Positions 25,591-33,515 are shown, numbered from the stretch's first letter. The stretch is 34,922 nucleotides of DNA from Pseudomonadota bacterium (GCA_030653935.1 JAURYL010000109.1:1-34922); one strand, 5' to 3'. Numbers and translations: made by a program. The notes: generated by a model not told the origin, from the sequence alone.

Positions 25591-26261
25591 GCCGACACCT
25601 CCCCGCACTCCTTGGCCATGCCGGCCAGATAGGAGGCGTGCGCCGCGCGTTCCAAGTCATTCGCGCGCGCCACCTTGAGCACCCCGCGCCGCACCAGAGT
25701 GGCGGCCTGGGCCTGGGCCGGGGTGGCGATATCGATGCCCAGGGTTTCCTGGCCGCGCGTCATCCCCAGATACACCTCGGCCAGCAACTGGGCGTCGAGC
25801 AATGCGCCATGGAAGGCGCGGCCGGAGTTGTCCACCTCGTAGCGCCGGCACAGCGCATCCAGGTTGTTCTTTTGGCCGGGATGCAGCCCCTTGGCCATTT
25901 TCAGCGTATCCAGCACCGTACAGTGGCGTTTGACCGGCCCCTCCTTCAGCCGCGCCAGTTCCGCGTTGAGGAAACCCACGTCGAAGGGCGCGTTGTGAAT
26001 GATCAGTTCGGCGTCACGAACGAATTCCAGAAACTCACGCGAGATATCGGCGAAGCGCGGCTTGTCGGCCAGGAAGTCGTTGGTCAGGCCGTGTACCTGC
26101 ACCGCGCCGGCATCGATCTCGCGCTCCGGGTTGAGGTAGACGTGATAGGTGGCGCCACTCGCTTGCCGATTGACGATCTCCAGGGCGCCGATCTCGATCA
26201 CTCGATGGCCCAGGGCCGGGTCCAGGCCCGTGGTTTCGGTGTCCAACACGATCTGGCGCAT
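25584..26261 (-). CDS. dnaQ: DNA polymerase III epsilon subunit (3'-5' proofreading exonuclease)
   Basis: A 225-residue DnaQ/DEDDh exonuclease: ExoI DTETTG (Asp7, Glu9), ExoII HNAPFDVGFLN (Asp94), ExoIII HGALLDAQLLAEVY (His151, Asp156). It edits replication errors as part of the Pol III core. QETLGI (171-176) sits where E. coli epsilon has its clamp-binding QTSMAF and fits the Q-x-x-L-x-hydrophobic pattern. The C-terminal polymerase-binding tail is shorter than in E. coli (243 residues). Start is ATG 26261, overlapping the rnhA stop as TGATG. In E. coli rnhA and dnaQ are divergent; here they are one coupled unit, continuing into the TonB receptor gene. Confidence 0.95.
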   Translation of the reverse strand: MRQIVLDTETTGLDPALGHRVIEIGALEIVNRQASGATYHVYLNPEREIDAGAVQVHGLTNDFLADKPRFADISREFLEFVRDAELIIHNAPFDVGFLNAELARLKEGPVKRHCTVLDTLKMAKGLHPGQKNNLDALCRRYEVDNSGRAFHGALLDAQLLAEVYLGMTRGQETLGIDIATPAQAQAATLVRRGVLKVARANDLERAAHASYLAGMAKECGEVSAW

Positions 26262-26716
26262 CAACGCTTATCCTTCAAAGCCAGTTGCACACCCTCGTTG
26301 GCGAGGGCGTCGGCGCGTTCGTTTTCCGGGTGGCCGGCATGGCCTTTCACCCAGAGCCATGCGATGCGATGACGCGCAGCCTGTTCGGACAGCTCACGCC
26401 AAAGATCCTGGTTCTTCACCGCGCCGCCGGCCGCCGTCCTCCAGCCGCGCCGAATCCAGTTGGGCAACCACTCCGAGATGCCCTGCTGCACATATTTCGA
26501 GTCGGTATGCACCCGCACCTGGCAATGGCGGTTGAGCGCCTTCAAACCTTCGATCACGGCTTGCAGTTCCATGCGGTTGTTGGTGGTATCGCGGGCACCG
26601 CCGCACAACGTTTTTTCCACCTCGCCGAAACGTAGCAGCACGCCCCAGCCACCAACGCCTGGATTGCCCTTGCAGGCACCATCGCTATAAATATCCACAA
26701 CTTGTTCTTCAGCCAT
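26261..26716 (-). CDS. rnhA: Ribonuclease HI
   Basis: A 151-residue enzyme that cuts the RNA strand of RNA-DNA hybrids (R-loops, primers). Catalytic residues are visible: Asp12 in [12 protein letters not shown], Glu50 in [13 protein letters not shown], Asp72 in VHTDSKYV, and Asp136 in [19 protein letters not shown] is the flexible active-site loop with His. Length is that of E. coli RNase HI (155). It overlaps the methyltransferase gene by 8 nt upstream and dnaQ by TGATG downstream, so the three are translationally linked. Confidence 0.96.
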   Translation of the reverse strand: MAEEQVVDIYSDGACKGNPGVGGWGVLLRFGEVEKTLCGGARDTTNNRMELQAVIEGLKALNRHCQVRVHTDSKYVQQGISEWLPNWIRRGWRTAAGGAVKNQDLWRELSEQAARHRIAWLWVKGHAGHPENERADALANEGVQLALKDKR

Positions 26717-27440
26717 TTTTCTTCAATGAGTTACGGGTGGTACTCCGGGTGGAACCGACCCAATTCGGACGTGGCAACCATTGCCCCTCCCACTTCGGGG
26801 CGATCAGGCGCATGCCGTGCACGCGCTTCACGGCATGGATCAGGTAGACGCCGCCGCCCAGCGCCCACCAGCGGTCGCCGGCGGCCTCGAGAAAGGAAAA
26901 GCGTTCGCGCCAGACGGTACGTTCCAGCGGTGGCGCGTAGCAGGCCATGCGCCCGCCCGCGAGTTCAAAACCAAGCAGGTCCAGCCAATCCTTGAGCCGG
27001 GAGATATGGATGAAATGGCCGCTCCACGGCCAGTCGGTCGCATGGCGGTTCAGCGCGCGCCGCGCCCCCCACAGACTGAGCGGATTGAAACCGGTGATCA
27101 ATAAACGTCCTTCCGGACGCAACACCCGTTCCGCCTCGCGCAAGACCTGATGCGGGTGGCTCGAAAATTCCAGGACATGCGGCAGCGCCAACAAATCCAG
27201 GCTCTGGCTGCTGATCGGCAATTGCTCGGGCGAGCAACGCAGCTCGCCCGCCTCCCCGCCACCGCAGAAACGATGCGGCATGCGATTGGCGCGCAGGGAA
27301 TCCACGCCGCAATGCCCCACCTGCATGGCGTTGAAGCCGAACAGATCGGCGCTGACGGCATCGAACCAGGCCTGTTCCCGCGCCAGCACGTATTGCCCCA
27401 ACTCGCTATCAAACCATGTCCGCACCAAGGGCTCGCTCAT
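26709..27440 (-). CDS. Class I SAM-dependent methyltransferase (YafS-like)
   Basis: A 243-residue predicted methyltransferase. The usual motif I is degenerate ([11 protein letters not shown], about 40-50). Further on are [20 protein letters not shown] (about 74-93), where the acidic motif II/III would be, and [19 protein letters not shown] (about 102-120), a clear methyltransferase strand. It ends in a basic Arg/Thr/Ser/Lys-rich tail. Position between gloB and rnhA matches E. coli yafS, whose substrate is not established. It is divergent from gloB with only 35 bp between starts, so their promoters must overlap. It may be the first gene of the unit running through rnhA, dnaQ, the receptor and the binding protein. 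Confidence 0.85.
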   Translation of the reverse strand: MSEPLVRTWFDSELGQYVLAREQAWFDAVSADLFGFNAMQVGHCGVDSLRANRMPHRFCGGGEAGELRCSPEQLPISSQSLDLLALPHVLEFSSHPHQVLREAERVLRPEGRLLITGFNPLSLWGARRALNRHATDWPWSGHFIHISRLKDWLDLLGFELAGGRMACYAPPLERTVWRERFSFLEAAGDRWWALGGGVYLIHAVKRVHGMRLIAPKWEGQWLPRPNWVGSTRSTTRNSLKKNG

Positions 27441-27475
27441 TGACGTTCGGGAAAGTCTGCCGGGACAATGCCCGC

Positions 27476-28237
27476 ATGAAAGTAACCGCTATCCCCGCAT
27501 TCCGGGACAACTATGTGTGGGCCATCCACGACGACCATGCCGCAATCCTGGTCGACCCAGGTGAAGCCGCACCGATTTTAACTTGGCTTGAGGCAAGACA
27601 GGTCAAGCCGGTCGCCATCCTGGTCACGCATCACCACGCGGATCATGTCGGCGGCATCAAGGACATCACCGCGCGCCACGCGGTTCCCGTATATGGGCCG
27701 GCGCTCGAAGCCATCCCCGGGCGGACGCATCCCCTGCGCGGCGGCGAAACCTTACACATCGACGCGCTCAACCTGTCCTTCCAGGTACTCGCCACGCCCG
27801 GCCATACCCTCGGCCACCTCTGTTATGTCGGGCAAGGCGGCCTGTTTTGCGGTGACACCCTGTTCTCCTGCGGCTGCGGCCGCCTGTTCGAGGGGACGCC
27901 CGCGCAAATGCACGACTCGCTCAGCCGCATCAGATCACTGCCGCCCGAGACACAGATCTATAGCGCGCATGAATACACCCTGGGCAATCTCGCCTTCGCG
28001 CTGGAAGTCGAACCGGACAACGCCGCCCTGCACCGGAAGCTGGCGGAAGTCCGCGCGCTGCGCGACCAGGGAACGCCGACATTGCCGGTCGATCTCGCCA
28101 CGGAAATAGCCACCAATCCCTTTCTGCGTTTTGACGAACCGAGCGTTATTGTTGCCGCATCGCAACATGCCGGGTACCCCCTCCAGCCCGGTCTCGCCGC
28201 CTTCACGGCGGTGCGAGCCTGGAAGGACGAAGCCTGA
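27476..28237 (+). CDS. gloB: Hydroxyacylglutathione hydrolase (glyoxalase II)
   Basis: A 253-residue metallo-beta-lactamase-fold enzyme that hydrolyses S-lactoylglutathione to lactate and glutathione, the second step of methylglyoxal detoxification. The binuclear metal site is intact: THHHADHVGG (His52-His57), His110 in TPGHTLGH, Asp127 in FCGDTLFSCGCGRLFEG, and His165 in YSAHEYTLGN. The C-terminal helices contain NPFLRFDEPSV, the glutathione-binding half. The ATG at 27476 gives the family start MKVTAIPAFRDNYVW; an upstream start at 27416 would run into the divergent gene. Confidence 0.96.
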   Translation: MKVTAIPAFRDNYVWAIHDDHAAILVDPGEAAPILTWLEARQVKPVAILVTHHHADHVGGIKDITARHAVPVYGPALEAIPGRTHPLRGGETLHIDALNLSFQVLATPGHTLGHLCYVGQGGLFCGDTLFSCGCGRLFEGTPAQMHDSLSRIRSLPPETQIYSAHEYTLGNLAFALEVEPDNAALHRKLAEVRALRDQGTPTLPVDLATEIATNPFLRFDEPSVIVAASQHAGYPLQPGLAAFTAVRAWKDEA

Positions 28238-28394
28238 TGGCGCGCGGCCACCCTATACCATTCGCAATAAGAACAGGCACTTGCATTGAGCCTCCCCCCC
28301 CATGCCGGTAAACTCCGGCGCCATTAAAGGTCTTTCGACTCTTGCCGATACACGTCCACATGCCTTACCACGCGCCCCGCTACCATCCCGCCCA

Positions 28395-29720
28395 ATGACC
28401 CCAAGCCAACGATTACTCGCCCCCATCATCCTGGCCATGGGCCTATACGCGGGCGTATCGACGTCAAGCATTGCCGGGTCTGGAAGTGCCGTGCCCGAGC
28501 TGAAAATCAGCTACGACCTGGCCTCGATCGCCGCCATCCCTGACCGAATCGAAGCGCAATCCGACCTATGGGAACGCATCCGCACTGGTTTCAAACTGAC
28601 TGAATCCAACCCGGAACTCACCCGCACTCACGAAGCATGGTTCCGCAAACATCCCGGTCACCTTGAACGCGGCATCGAACGAAGCCGCCTCTATCTTTAT
28701 TTCATCGCCGAAGAAGTGGAAAAGCGCGGCATGCCGATGGAAATCGCCCTGCTGCCCATGATCGAGTCCGCCTATAACCCGCTGGCGCTATCGCCGATGA
28801 AGGCCTCCGGCATCTGGCAATTCATTCCCTCCACCGGCAAGGTTTACGGACTCAAACAGAACGCCTGGTACGACGGCCGTCGCGACGTTCTCACCGCCAC
28901 CCGCGCCGCGCTCGACTACCTGCAATACCTGCACGGCATGTTCGGCGACTGGGAACTGGCACTCGCCGCCTACAACTGCGGGGAAGGCTGCGTGGCCCGC
29001 GCGCAATCGCGCCAGCATGGCAAGTCGACCAGCTACGCCAGCCTGAAATTACCCACGGAAACCAGGCATTACGTCCCCAAGCTGATCGCTGTTCGCAACA
29101 TTGTGCTTAACCCGCAACGCTTCGGCATCGATATCCTGGACGTGGCCAACGAGCCCTATTTCATGCAGGTCACCCTGAGCAAACCGATGGAAGCCAGGCA
29201 AGCCGCGCGCCTCGCCGATATGGAACTGGACGATTTCCTCTCCCTCAACCCCGGCTTCCAGCGCCGTGTGATCCATACCGATACGCGTGACGTCATGCTG
29301 CTGCCGACAGAACGGGTGGTGGCCTTTCAGTTCAACCTGCACCGTCAGGGCGTCGACAAACTCAGCCTGCGCCCCTACGAAGCGAGCCGAGGCGAAAGCG
29401 CCGGCAAGATCGCCAACAAATTCGGCGTGACCCTGGCATGGCTCAAGGAACACAACCCGATCAAGCTCTACAAGGGCAACGTTGCCCAGGACCAGACCCT
29501 GCTGGTGCCCTCCAGCGCCGCGAAAGCCGCCACCAAAACGCAAGCCCCGGTGGCCAAGGAAAAACGCCCGGCGATGCGCACCCATACCGTGCGCAAGGGA
29601 GACACCCTGGATCGGGTCGCCAAGCGCTACGACGTCAAGGTCGCCGACATTCGTCGCTGGAATGAAAACGCCGAGCCGCTGCGCCCCGGAACCACCCTGG
29701 ACATCCCCGTATCCGGTTGA
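28395..29720 (+). CDS. mltD: Membrane-bound lytic murein transglycosylase D with two LysM domains
   Basis: A 441-residue exported enzyme that cleaves peptidoglycan to 1,6-anhydro-muropeptides. From ATG 28395 it begins with a signal peptide (LLAPIILAMGLYAG, no clear lipobox Cys). The SLT domain (~95-215) has catalytic Glu124 in LLPMIESAYNP, then SPMKASGIWQFIPSTGK and LALAAYNCGEG. LysM1 (~325-372) is diverged (SRGESAGKIANKFGVTLAWL); LysM2 (~396-439) is canonical (HTVRKGDTLDRVAKRYDV). A start at 28302 adds 31 residues without a Shine-Dalgarno and blocks the signal peptide, so I prefer 28395, which also lacks a good one. gloB-mltD adjacency matches E. coli. Confidence 0.92.
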   Translation: MTPSQRLLAPIILAMGLYAGVSTSSIAGSGSAVPELKISYDLASIAAIPDRIEAQSDLWERIRTGFKLTESNPELTRTHEAWFRKHPGHLERGIERSRLYLYFIAEEVEKRGMPMEIALLPMIESAYNPLALSPMKASGIWQFIPSTGKVYGLKQNAWYDGRRDVLTATRAALDYLQYLHGMFGDWELALAAYNCGEGCVARAQSRQHGKSTSYASLKLPTETRHYVPKLIAVRNIVLNPQRFGIDILDVANEPYFMQVTLSKPMEARQAARLADMELDDFLSLNPGFQRRVIHTDTRDVMLLPTERVVAFQFNLHRQGVDKLSLRPYEASRGESAGKIANKFGVTLAWLKEHNPIKLYKGNVAQDQTLLVPSSAAKAATKTQAPVAKEKRPAMRTHTVRKGDTLDRVAKRYDVKVADIRRWNENAEPLRPGTTLDIPVSG

Positions 29721-29796
29721 ACACGTGGCCGCAATTCGTGATACCTCGGCATAGCCGGGCACGTTTTGCGAAAGAAAGAATGCCGCGAGAAGATAC

Positions 29797-29829
29797 AAAA
29801 AAACCCGCTAGCTCAGTATCTACGCGGGC
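29797..29829 (-). terminator. Intrinsic terminator of tRNA-Ser
   Basis: On the minus strand, CCCGC(G)TAG (29828-29820), an 8-nt loop and CTAGCGGG are followed by seven T (29803-29797). It lies 27 nt after the tRNA's CCA end. Its A-run on the plus strand precedes the stem, so it works only for the minus strand. Confidence 0.85.
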
Positions 29830-29855
29830 TTATCGGGTATTTTCGGAAGGGTATT

Positions 29856-29945
29856 TGGCGGAAGCGGTGAGATTCGAACTCACGGAGGGGATAAACCCTC
29901 GCCGGTTTTCAAGACCGGTGCCTTAAACCGCTCGGCCACGCTTCC
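29856..29945 (-). tRNA. serT-like: tRNA-Ser (anticodon UGA)
   Basis: A 90-nt class II tRNA including an encoded CCA. The acceptor arm is GGAAGCG paired with CGCTTCC, then discriminator G and CCA. The anticodon arm is CCGGT-CTTGAAA-ACCGG, with TGA as anticodon. A long variable arm and a T arm (GTGAG TTCGAAT CTCAC) are present. It reads UCA and related serine codons. The 3' piece of a tRNA-Thr gene sits only 5 nt upstream, so the two were probably one transcript before the island inserted. Confidence 0.96.
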
Positions 29946-29950
29946 GGAAC

Positions 29951-29995
29951 TGGTGCCGGCACCCGGATTCGAACTGGGGACCTACCGCTTACAAG
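29951..29995 (-). pseudogene. 3' fragment of tRNA-Thr(UGU): island attachment site
   Basis: Minus-strand sequence runs from the anticodon loop (CTTGTAA, anticodon TGT) through stem GCGGT, variable loop, T arm (CCCAG TTCGAAT CCGGG, with one A-C mismatch in the stem) to TGCCGGC ACCA. The 5' half of the tRNA is absent; the sequence beyond 29995 does not complete the anticodon, D or acceptor arms. Such 3' tRNA fragments mark the attL/attR of tyrosine-integrase elements, and an integrase gene starts 200 bp away. The mismatch fits loss of selection. Confidence 0.85.
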
Positions 29996-30074
29996 AAGGC
30001 ATAAAACGGTAATTTGCATCAATTTTAATCAACATCGAAAAACCAAGAAACCCAGCATTTACGGGGCTTCCGGC

Positions 30075-30171
30075 GGGTTACATGGAATCGGTAGGTTGAT
30101 CCACATTGAGCCATATTCTATGATTCGGGTTACATGGGGGTTACATGGAAGTCATGTAACCCACCTACCGA
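30075..30171. repeat. Iteron-like repeats upstream of the integrase
   Basis: GGGTTACATG occurs three times directly (30075, 30127, 30138) and once inverted (30153-30162). TCGGTAGG (30088-30095) has an inverted partner CCTACCGA (30164-30171), and GATCCACAT-like sequences lie at about 30098 and 30188. Placement between the tRNA remnant and int suggests integrase arm-type sites, excisionase sites or an int operator. Confidence 0.75.
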
Positions 30172-30195
30172 TCATCCCGAAGAAGGTGGATCCAC

Positions 30196-31524
30196 ATGAA
30201 CCGAATCAAACTCACAGCCGGCCGCGTCCGCGAGTTTACCAGCGACAAGGGCCAAGCGTTTCTTTGGGATACCGAAGCCCCCGGCCTGGCAGTGCGGGCC
30301 ACCGTGAACGGGGCACGGGCCTTCGTCTTTCAGGGCAAGCTGAACGGGCAGGCCATCCGCGTCACCCTGGGAGACGCGAGGGCATGGGGTATCGACCAAG
30401 CCCGAGACGAAGCCCGCCGCCTGCATACCCTGATTGACCAAGGCATCGACCCGCGCGAACAGAAACGGGAACGTGCGGCCGCCCATGAGGCCCGGCGAGA
30501 GGAAGCCCACCGCCATGAAGTGACAGTGGGCGATGCCTGGGCCGCCTACCTTGAGGCCCGCAAGGCGAAGTGGAGCGCCCGCCACCTATGGAACCATGAG
30601 GCCCTCGCCAAGCCGGGGGGAGAACCCCGCACCCGTGGCCGCCGCACTGGCGAGCCTGCCCTTACCATGCCCGGCCCCATCTTCCCCTTGCTGGCCCTGA
30701 AACTCTCTGCCCTGGATGCCGACACCGTGAGCGCCTGGCTTGAGAAGGAAACCAAGAGGGGGCCAGGCCAGACCGCGCAAGCCTACCGCGCCCTTCGCGC
30801 CTTCGTCGGCTGGTGCGCCGAACACAAGGAATATGGGCCTTCTACCCATTCCGACGCCTGCACCGCAAAGGCTGTGCGGGAGACAGTCCCCACCGTGGGC
30901 GCGAAGAAAAACGACAGCCTGCAACGCGACATGCTGCGGCCCTGGTTCGAGGCCGTGCGGCGCATCCGCAACCCTGTGATCGCCGGCTACCTGCAAGCCC
31001 TGCTGTTGACCGGCGCCCGCCGCGAGGAACTGGCCGGGCTGACATGGGAAGGCCTGGATTTCCAATGGAAGAGCCTGACCATTCATGACAAGGTAGCAGG
31101 GGAGCGCACCATCCCCTTGACCCCCTATGTCGCCTCGCTGCTCGCCACCCTACCCCGCCGCAAGGACAAGGAAGGCAAGCCCCTTCCCTGGGTTTTCTCA
31201 AGCCCCACCGCCGCGAATGGCCGCCTTGCCGAGCCACGCATACAGCATGTGAAGGCCCTACAGGCTGCCGGCCTGCCGCATGTCTCGCTTCACGGCCTGC
31301 GCCGGAGCTTTGACAGTTTGTCCGAATGGGTGGAATGCCCCGTGGGCATCGTTGCTCAAGTCATGGGCCACAAACCTTCCGCACTGGCCGAAAAGCATTA
31401 CCGCGAGAGGCCGCTCGACCTGTTGCGGATGTGGCACACGAAAATTGAAGCGTGGATTCTGGAACAGGCCGGCATTGAGCAGCCCGAGGAAATAGCCAGC
31501 GGCTTGCGGCTGGTGAAGGCGTGA
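30196..31524 (+). CDS. int: Tyrosine-family site-specific integrase
   Basis: A 442-residue phage/island integrase. The N-terminal arm-binding domain (~1-90: FLWDTEAPGLAVRATVNGAR, RVTLGDARAWGIDQAR) resembles the DUF4102-type domain of tRNA-targeting integrases. A core-binding domain (~108-215) precedes the catalytic domain (~235-415): Arg275 in LLTGARREELAGL, His366 and Arg369 in SLHGLRRSF, His392 in MGHKPS, and nucleophile Tyr402 in KHYRERP. All key residues are present, so it looks functional. AAGGTGG about 6 nt before the ATG is a good ribosome site. It reads away from the tRNA-Thr fragment, its presumed attachment site. Confidence 0.95.
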   Translation: MNRIKLTAGRVREFTSDKGQAFLWDTEAPGLAVRATVNGARAFVFQGKLNGQAIRVTLGDARAWGIDQARDEARRLHTLIDQGIDPREQKRERAAAHEARREEAHRHEVTVGDAWAAYLEARKAKWSARHLWNHEALAKPGGEPRTRGRRTGEPALTMPGPIFPLLALKLSALDADTVSAWLEKETKRGPGQTAQAYRALRAFVGWCAEHKEYGPSTHSDACTAKAVRETVPTVGAKKNDSLQRDMLRPWFEAVRRIRNPVIAGYLQALLLTGARREELAGLTWEGLDFQWKSLTIHDKVAGERTIPLTPYVASLLATLPRRKDKEGKPLPWVFSSPTAANGRLAEPRIQHVKALQAAGLPHVSLHGLRRSFDSLSEWVECPVGIVAQVMGHKPSALAEKHYRERPLDLLRMWHTKIEAWILEQAGIEQPEEIASGLRLVKA

Positions 31525-31537
31525 CCTACCAATATAA

Positions 31538-31555
31538 ACGCAACTTGCGTATAGT
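31538..31555 (+). promoter_or_regulatory. Toxin-antitoxin promoter/operator
   Basis: ACGCAA-C-TTGCGT (31538-31550) is a perfect 6-bp inverted repeat that runs into TATAGT (31550-31555), a likely -10 box, 7 nt before the toxin ATG. Overlap of palindrome and -10 box fits autorepression by the HTH antitoxin. The short spacing would give a leaderless or nearly leaderless toxin mRNA if this -10 is used. Confidence 0.55.
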
Positions 31556-31561
31556 TAACCC

Positions 31562-31900
31562 ATGAAAGCCTTGTTCGTTGAACTGCCCGCCTTCGCCCGG
31601 CACCGCGCCGACTACATGGACGATGAAGGTTTCCGCTCCCTACAAAACGACCTGATGGAGAACGCTGAGAAGGGCGAGGTCATTGAGGGGACCGGGGGCT
31701 TGCGCAAACTGCGCCGGCCAGACCCGAGACGCGGCAAGGGTAAGCGGGGTGGACTGAGGCTGATTTATTTCTGGTGGGAGACCGGCCGGCAGTTCTGGCT
31801 GTTCACCCTCTACGACAAGGACGAAATGGACGACCTGAGCGCCAAGGAAAAGGACTTGCTCAAGGCCATGCTGAAACGTGAACTGGACGCGAGACGATGA
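31562..31900 (+). CDS. RelE/HigB2-like toxin (mRNA interferase)
   Basis: A 112-residue RelE-superfamily protein: FVELPAFARHRADYMDDEGF, LQNDLMENAEKGEVIEGTGG (about 28-47), a basic stretch RKLRRPDPRRGKGKRGGLRL (about 48-67), IYFWWETGRQFWLFTLYDKD and a C-terminal Lys/Arg helix. This layout and length match HigB2 of Vibrio cholerae, a ribosome-dependent mRNase. The antitoxin gene overlaps its stop as ATGA, with toxin first, as in higBA systems. It is probably a maintenance or defence module of the island. No obvious Shine-Dalgarno precedes the ATG. Confidence 0.87.
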   Translation: MKALFVELPAFARHRADYMDDEGFRSLQNDLMENAEKGEVIEGTGGLRKLRRPDPRRGKGKRGGLRLIYFWWETGRQFWLFTLYDKDEMDDLSAKEKDLLKAMLKRELDARR

Positions 31901-32211
31901 AAAAACGAAACCTGTTTTCCGAGATTGCCGAGGGCTTCGACGCCCTGGCCGAAGCGCGCACCGGCAAGCGCACCCTGCGCACCCATGAAGTTGAGGCCAT
32001 GCCCGCGCCAGATGTGACCGCCGAAGAACTGATTGCCCTGCGCGAGAGGCTGAATCTCTCCCGTCCGGTACTGGCCCGCTACCTGCGCACCAACCCGCGC
32101 ACCCTGGAAAACTGGGAGCAGGGCCGCGCCCGACCGAATGCCCAAGCCGCCTTGCTGATTCGCCTGGTGGAACGCTACCCGGATACCGTGGAGCGGCTGG
32201 CGACCGTGTAA
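31897..32211 (+). CDS. HigA2-like HTH antitoxin
   Basis: A 104-residue antitoxin. The N-terminal ~35 residues (KKRNLFSEIAEGFDALAEAR) are the probable toxin-binding segment. Residues ~45-95 form an XRE-type helix-turn-helix (LIALRERLNLSRPVLARYLR, TNPRTLENWEQGRARPNAQA), as in HigA2/MqsA-type antitoxins, that would bind the palindrome at 31538. It is translationally coupled to the toxin (ATGA). A 7-bp hairpin CCCGGTG/CACCGGG (32227-32245) lies just after the stop, without a T-run. Confidence 0.88.
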   Translation: MKKRNLFSEIAEGFDALAEARTGKRTLRTHEVEAMPAPDVTAEELIALRERLNLSRPVLARYLRTNPRTLENWEQGRARPNAQAALLIRLVERYPDTVERLATV

Positions 32212-32315
32212 CCGAGCAACACCGTCCCCGGTGCGGTTCACCGGGAAGAAGCGGGGCGCAAGGTGCACACACACCGAACGCCCCTAACCACAATGCAACT
32301 GCAAGGAGTTACACC

Positions 32316-32573
32316 ATGGCTGATTCAAATAATACCCAAAGCACCGATAGCGCCACCATCGAGGCCAACCTTTATCGGCTAAACCATCCAGACCACATCA
32401 AGACCATCCGCAGCGCCTTGGTGGTCGGGTTGGCGAGCCTTGGCGAGTTGGAGAGGCTTCAGGATGAAGGCATCAAGGTAGTTCACCCGACCGGATGCAA
32501 TGACACCGTGCGCGAACTCGCACAGGCTTTGATGACGCTTGAGGAATTGGAGGACTTGCCCGTCGCCGTTTGA
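32316..32573 (+). CDS. Small island protein, unknown
   Basis: An 85-residue acidic protein with a strong ribosome site (AAGGAG, 7 nt before the ATG). It has a polar N-terminus (Asn/Thr/Ser), then two probable helices (DHIKTIRSALVVGLASLGEL and DTVRELAQALMTLEELEDL). I do not recognise a family. A GC-rich hairpin follows its stop, so it may form its own short unit. It could be an element regulator or accessory factor, but nothing in the sequence shows this. Confidence 0.65.
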   Translation: MADSNNTQSTDSATIEANLYRLNHPDHIKTIRSALVVGLASLGELERLQDEGIKVVHPTGCNDTVRELAQALMTLEELEDLPVAV

Positions 32574-32581
32574 TTCTCTTC

Positions 32582-32602
32582 GCGCCCGGCTTGACCGGGC
32601 GC
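32582..32602 (+). terminator. GC-rich hairpin after the 85-residue gene
   Basis: GCGCCCGG, CTTGA, CCGGGCGC: an 8-bp perfect stem 8 nt after the stop codon. The downstream tract (ACTTGTTACT) is only weakly T-rich, so termination may be incomplete. Confidence 0.5.
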
Positions 32603-32712
32603 ACTTGTTACTGGGCCTTGCCTGATTCGACGCGCCGGCCTGAGTCTGGCCGTCACCCGTGCGGGAGAGAGGGCGCGGCGAAGGGGTGAGCTTATAAAAG
32701 AGGGAGCAAGAA

Positions 32713-33513
32713 ATGAACGTGCCGACGATTGAAATGATTTCAGATTTCATCAAAGCCATGCCGGTACTTGGCGACGGGGAAGTTGTCTGCGAGAGCGGGC
32801 CAAACCCATACGACACAAGATCGTTCCATCCGGCCTACGACAAACCGGGCTTTAACAGGCTGGCCTATGAACGATTTGAGCACGACCGGCGCAACTGGAA
32901 CGTGCTTGGATTCGTGGACATCAAGGATGCTCTTGGCCTGAAAAAATGGCTCAAGGCGGAAGCTGTCTTATGGTCAGTTGGACTGTGCTTGCCTGGGAGC
33001 ACCAGGCACAACCAATCGCATGGCGGATACGCATTTGATGAGGAATCCAAGCGCAGATTGTTGGATTATCTTGAACAGTTTTTGCGAAATGCTGAGGCCG
33101 ATGAACTCAGTCCGGCGCAGTGGATTGAACATGCCAAAACAAACGGCGGGTATGAGTTCACGCAAGGATCGATGATCGAAAACCCGCAATTCGTGGAGTT
33201 GTGGGAAGCTACTGAATCGACTGTCCAGAGTCTATCTGTGGAGCGGATACCTGGCACGCTGCCGCCCGTTGCTTCCGGGCAACTTGCCATCAAGGCAGCG
33301 TGGCAAATCGAATGCGAGACCAAGCGCCGGGCGACTGACAAGGAAGTTATGGACAGACTTCAACAATGGGCGAATTCGGGGCAAGAGGATGCCTTGTTAA
33401 AATCACTGCCAAGTCATGCTGTCGAATGGCTAACCAAGAAGCAAGAAAAACGAGTATTCACCCTGGAAGCCTGCCAAAAAGCCCTTGCGAAGTGGCACAA
33501 AAGCCGCCAGTAG
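32713..33513 (+). CDS. Unknown 266-residue island protein
   Basis: A soluble protein with no signal peptide or membrane segment that I cannot assign. Visible parts are an acidic N-terminal half with LKKWLKAEAVLWSVGLCLPG (about 75-95) and HNQSHGGYAF (about 99-108), a central Gln/Glu/Thr-rich region, and a charged helical C-terminus (VEWLTKKQEKRVFTLEACQK then ALAKWHKSRQ). AGAGGGAG 8 nt before the ATG is a good ribosome site. Codon use here is AT-richer and less biased than in the chromosome genes to the left, consistent with recent transfer. Lying between a toxin-antitoxin pair and replication genes, it could be cargo such as a defence gene, but no motif supports that. Confidence 0.75.
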   Translation: MNVPTIEMISDFIKAMPVLGDGEVVCESGPNPYDTRSFHPAYDKPGFNRLAYERFEHDRRNWNVLGFVDIKDALGLKKWLKAEAVLWSVGLCLPGSTRHNQSHGGYAFDEESKRRLLDYLEQFLRNAEADELSPAQWIEHAKTNGGYEFTQGSMIENPQFVELWEATESTVQSLSVERIPGTLPPVASGQLAIKAAWQIECETKRRATDKEVMDRLQQWANSGQEDALLKSLPSHAVEWLTKKQEKRVFTLEACQKALAKWHKSRQ

Positions 33514-33515
33514 CC

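Noticed and set aside
27416-27475. Longer gloB start
   Set aside because: The extra 20 residues overlap the divergent methyltransferase start and do not occur in the glyoxalase II family.
29951-30030. A complete second tRNA gene
   Set aside because: Only the sequence from the anticodon loop to CCA is present; no D arm or 5' acceptor strand can be found upstream, so it is a fragment.
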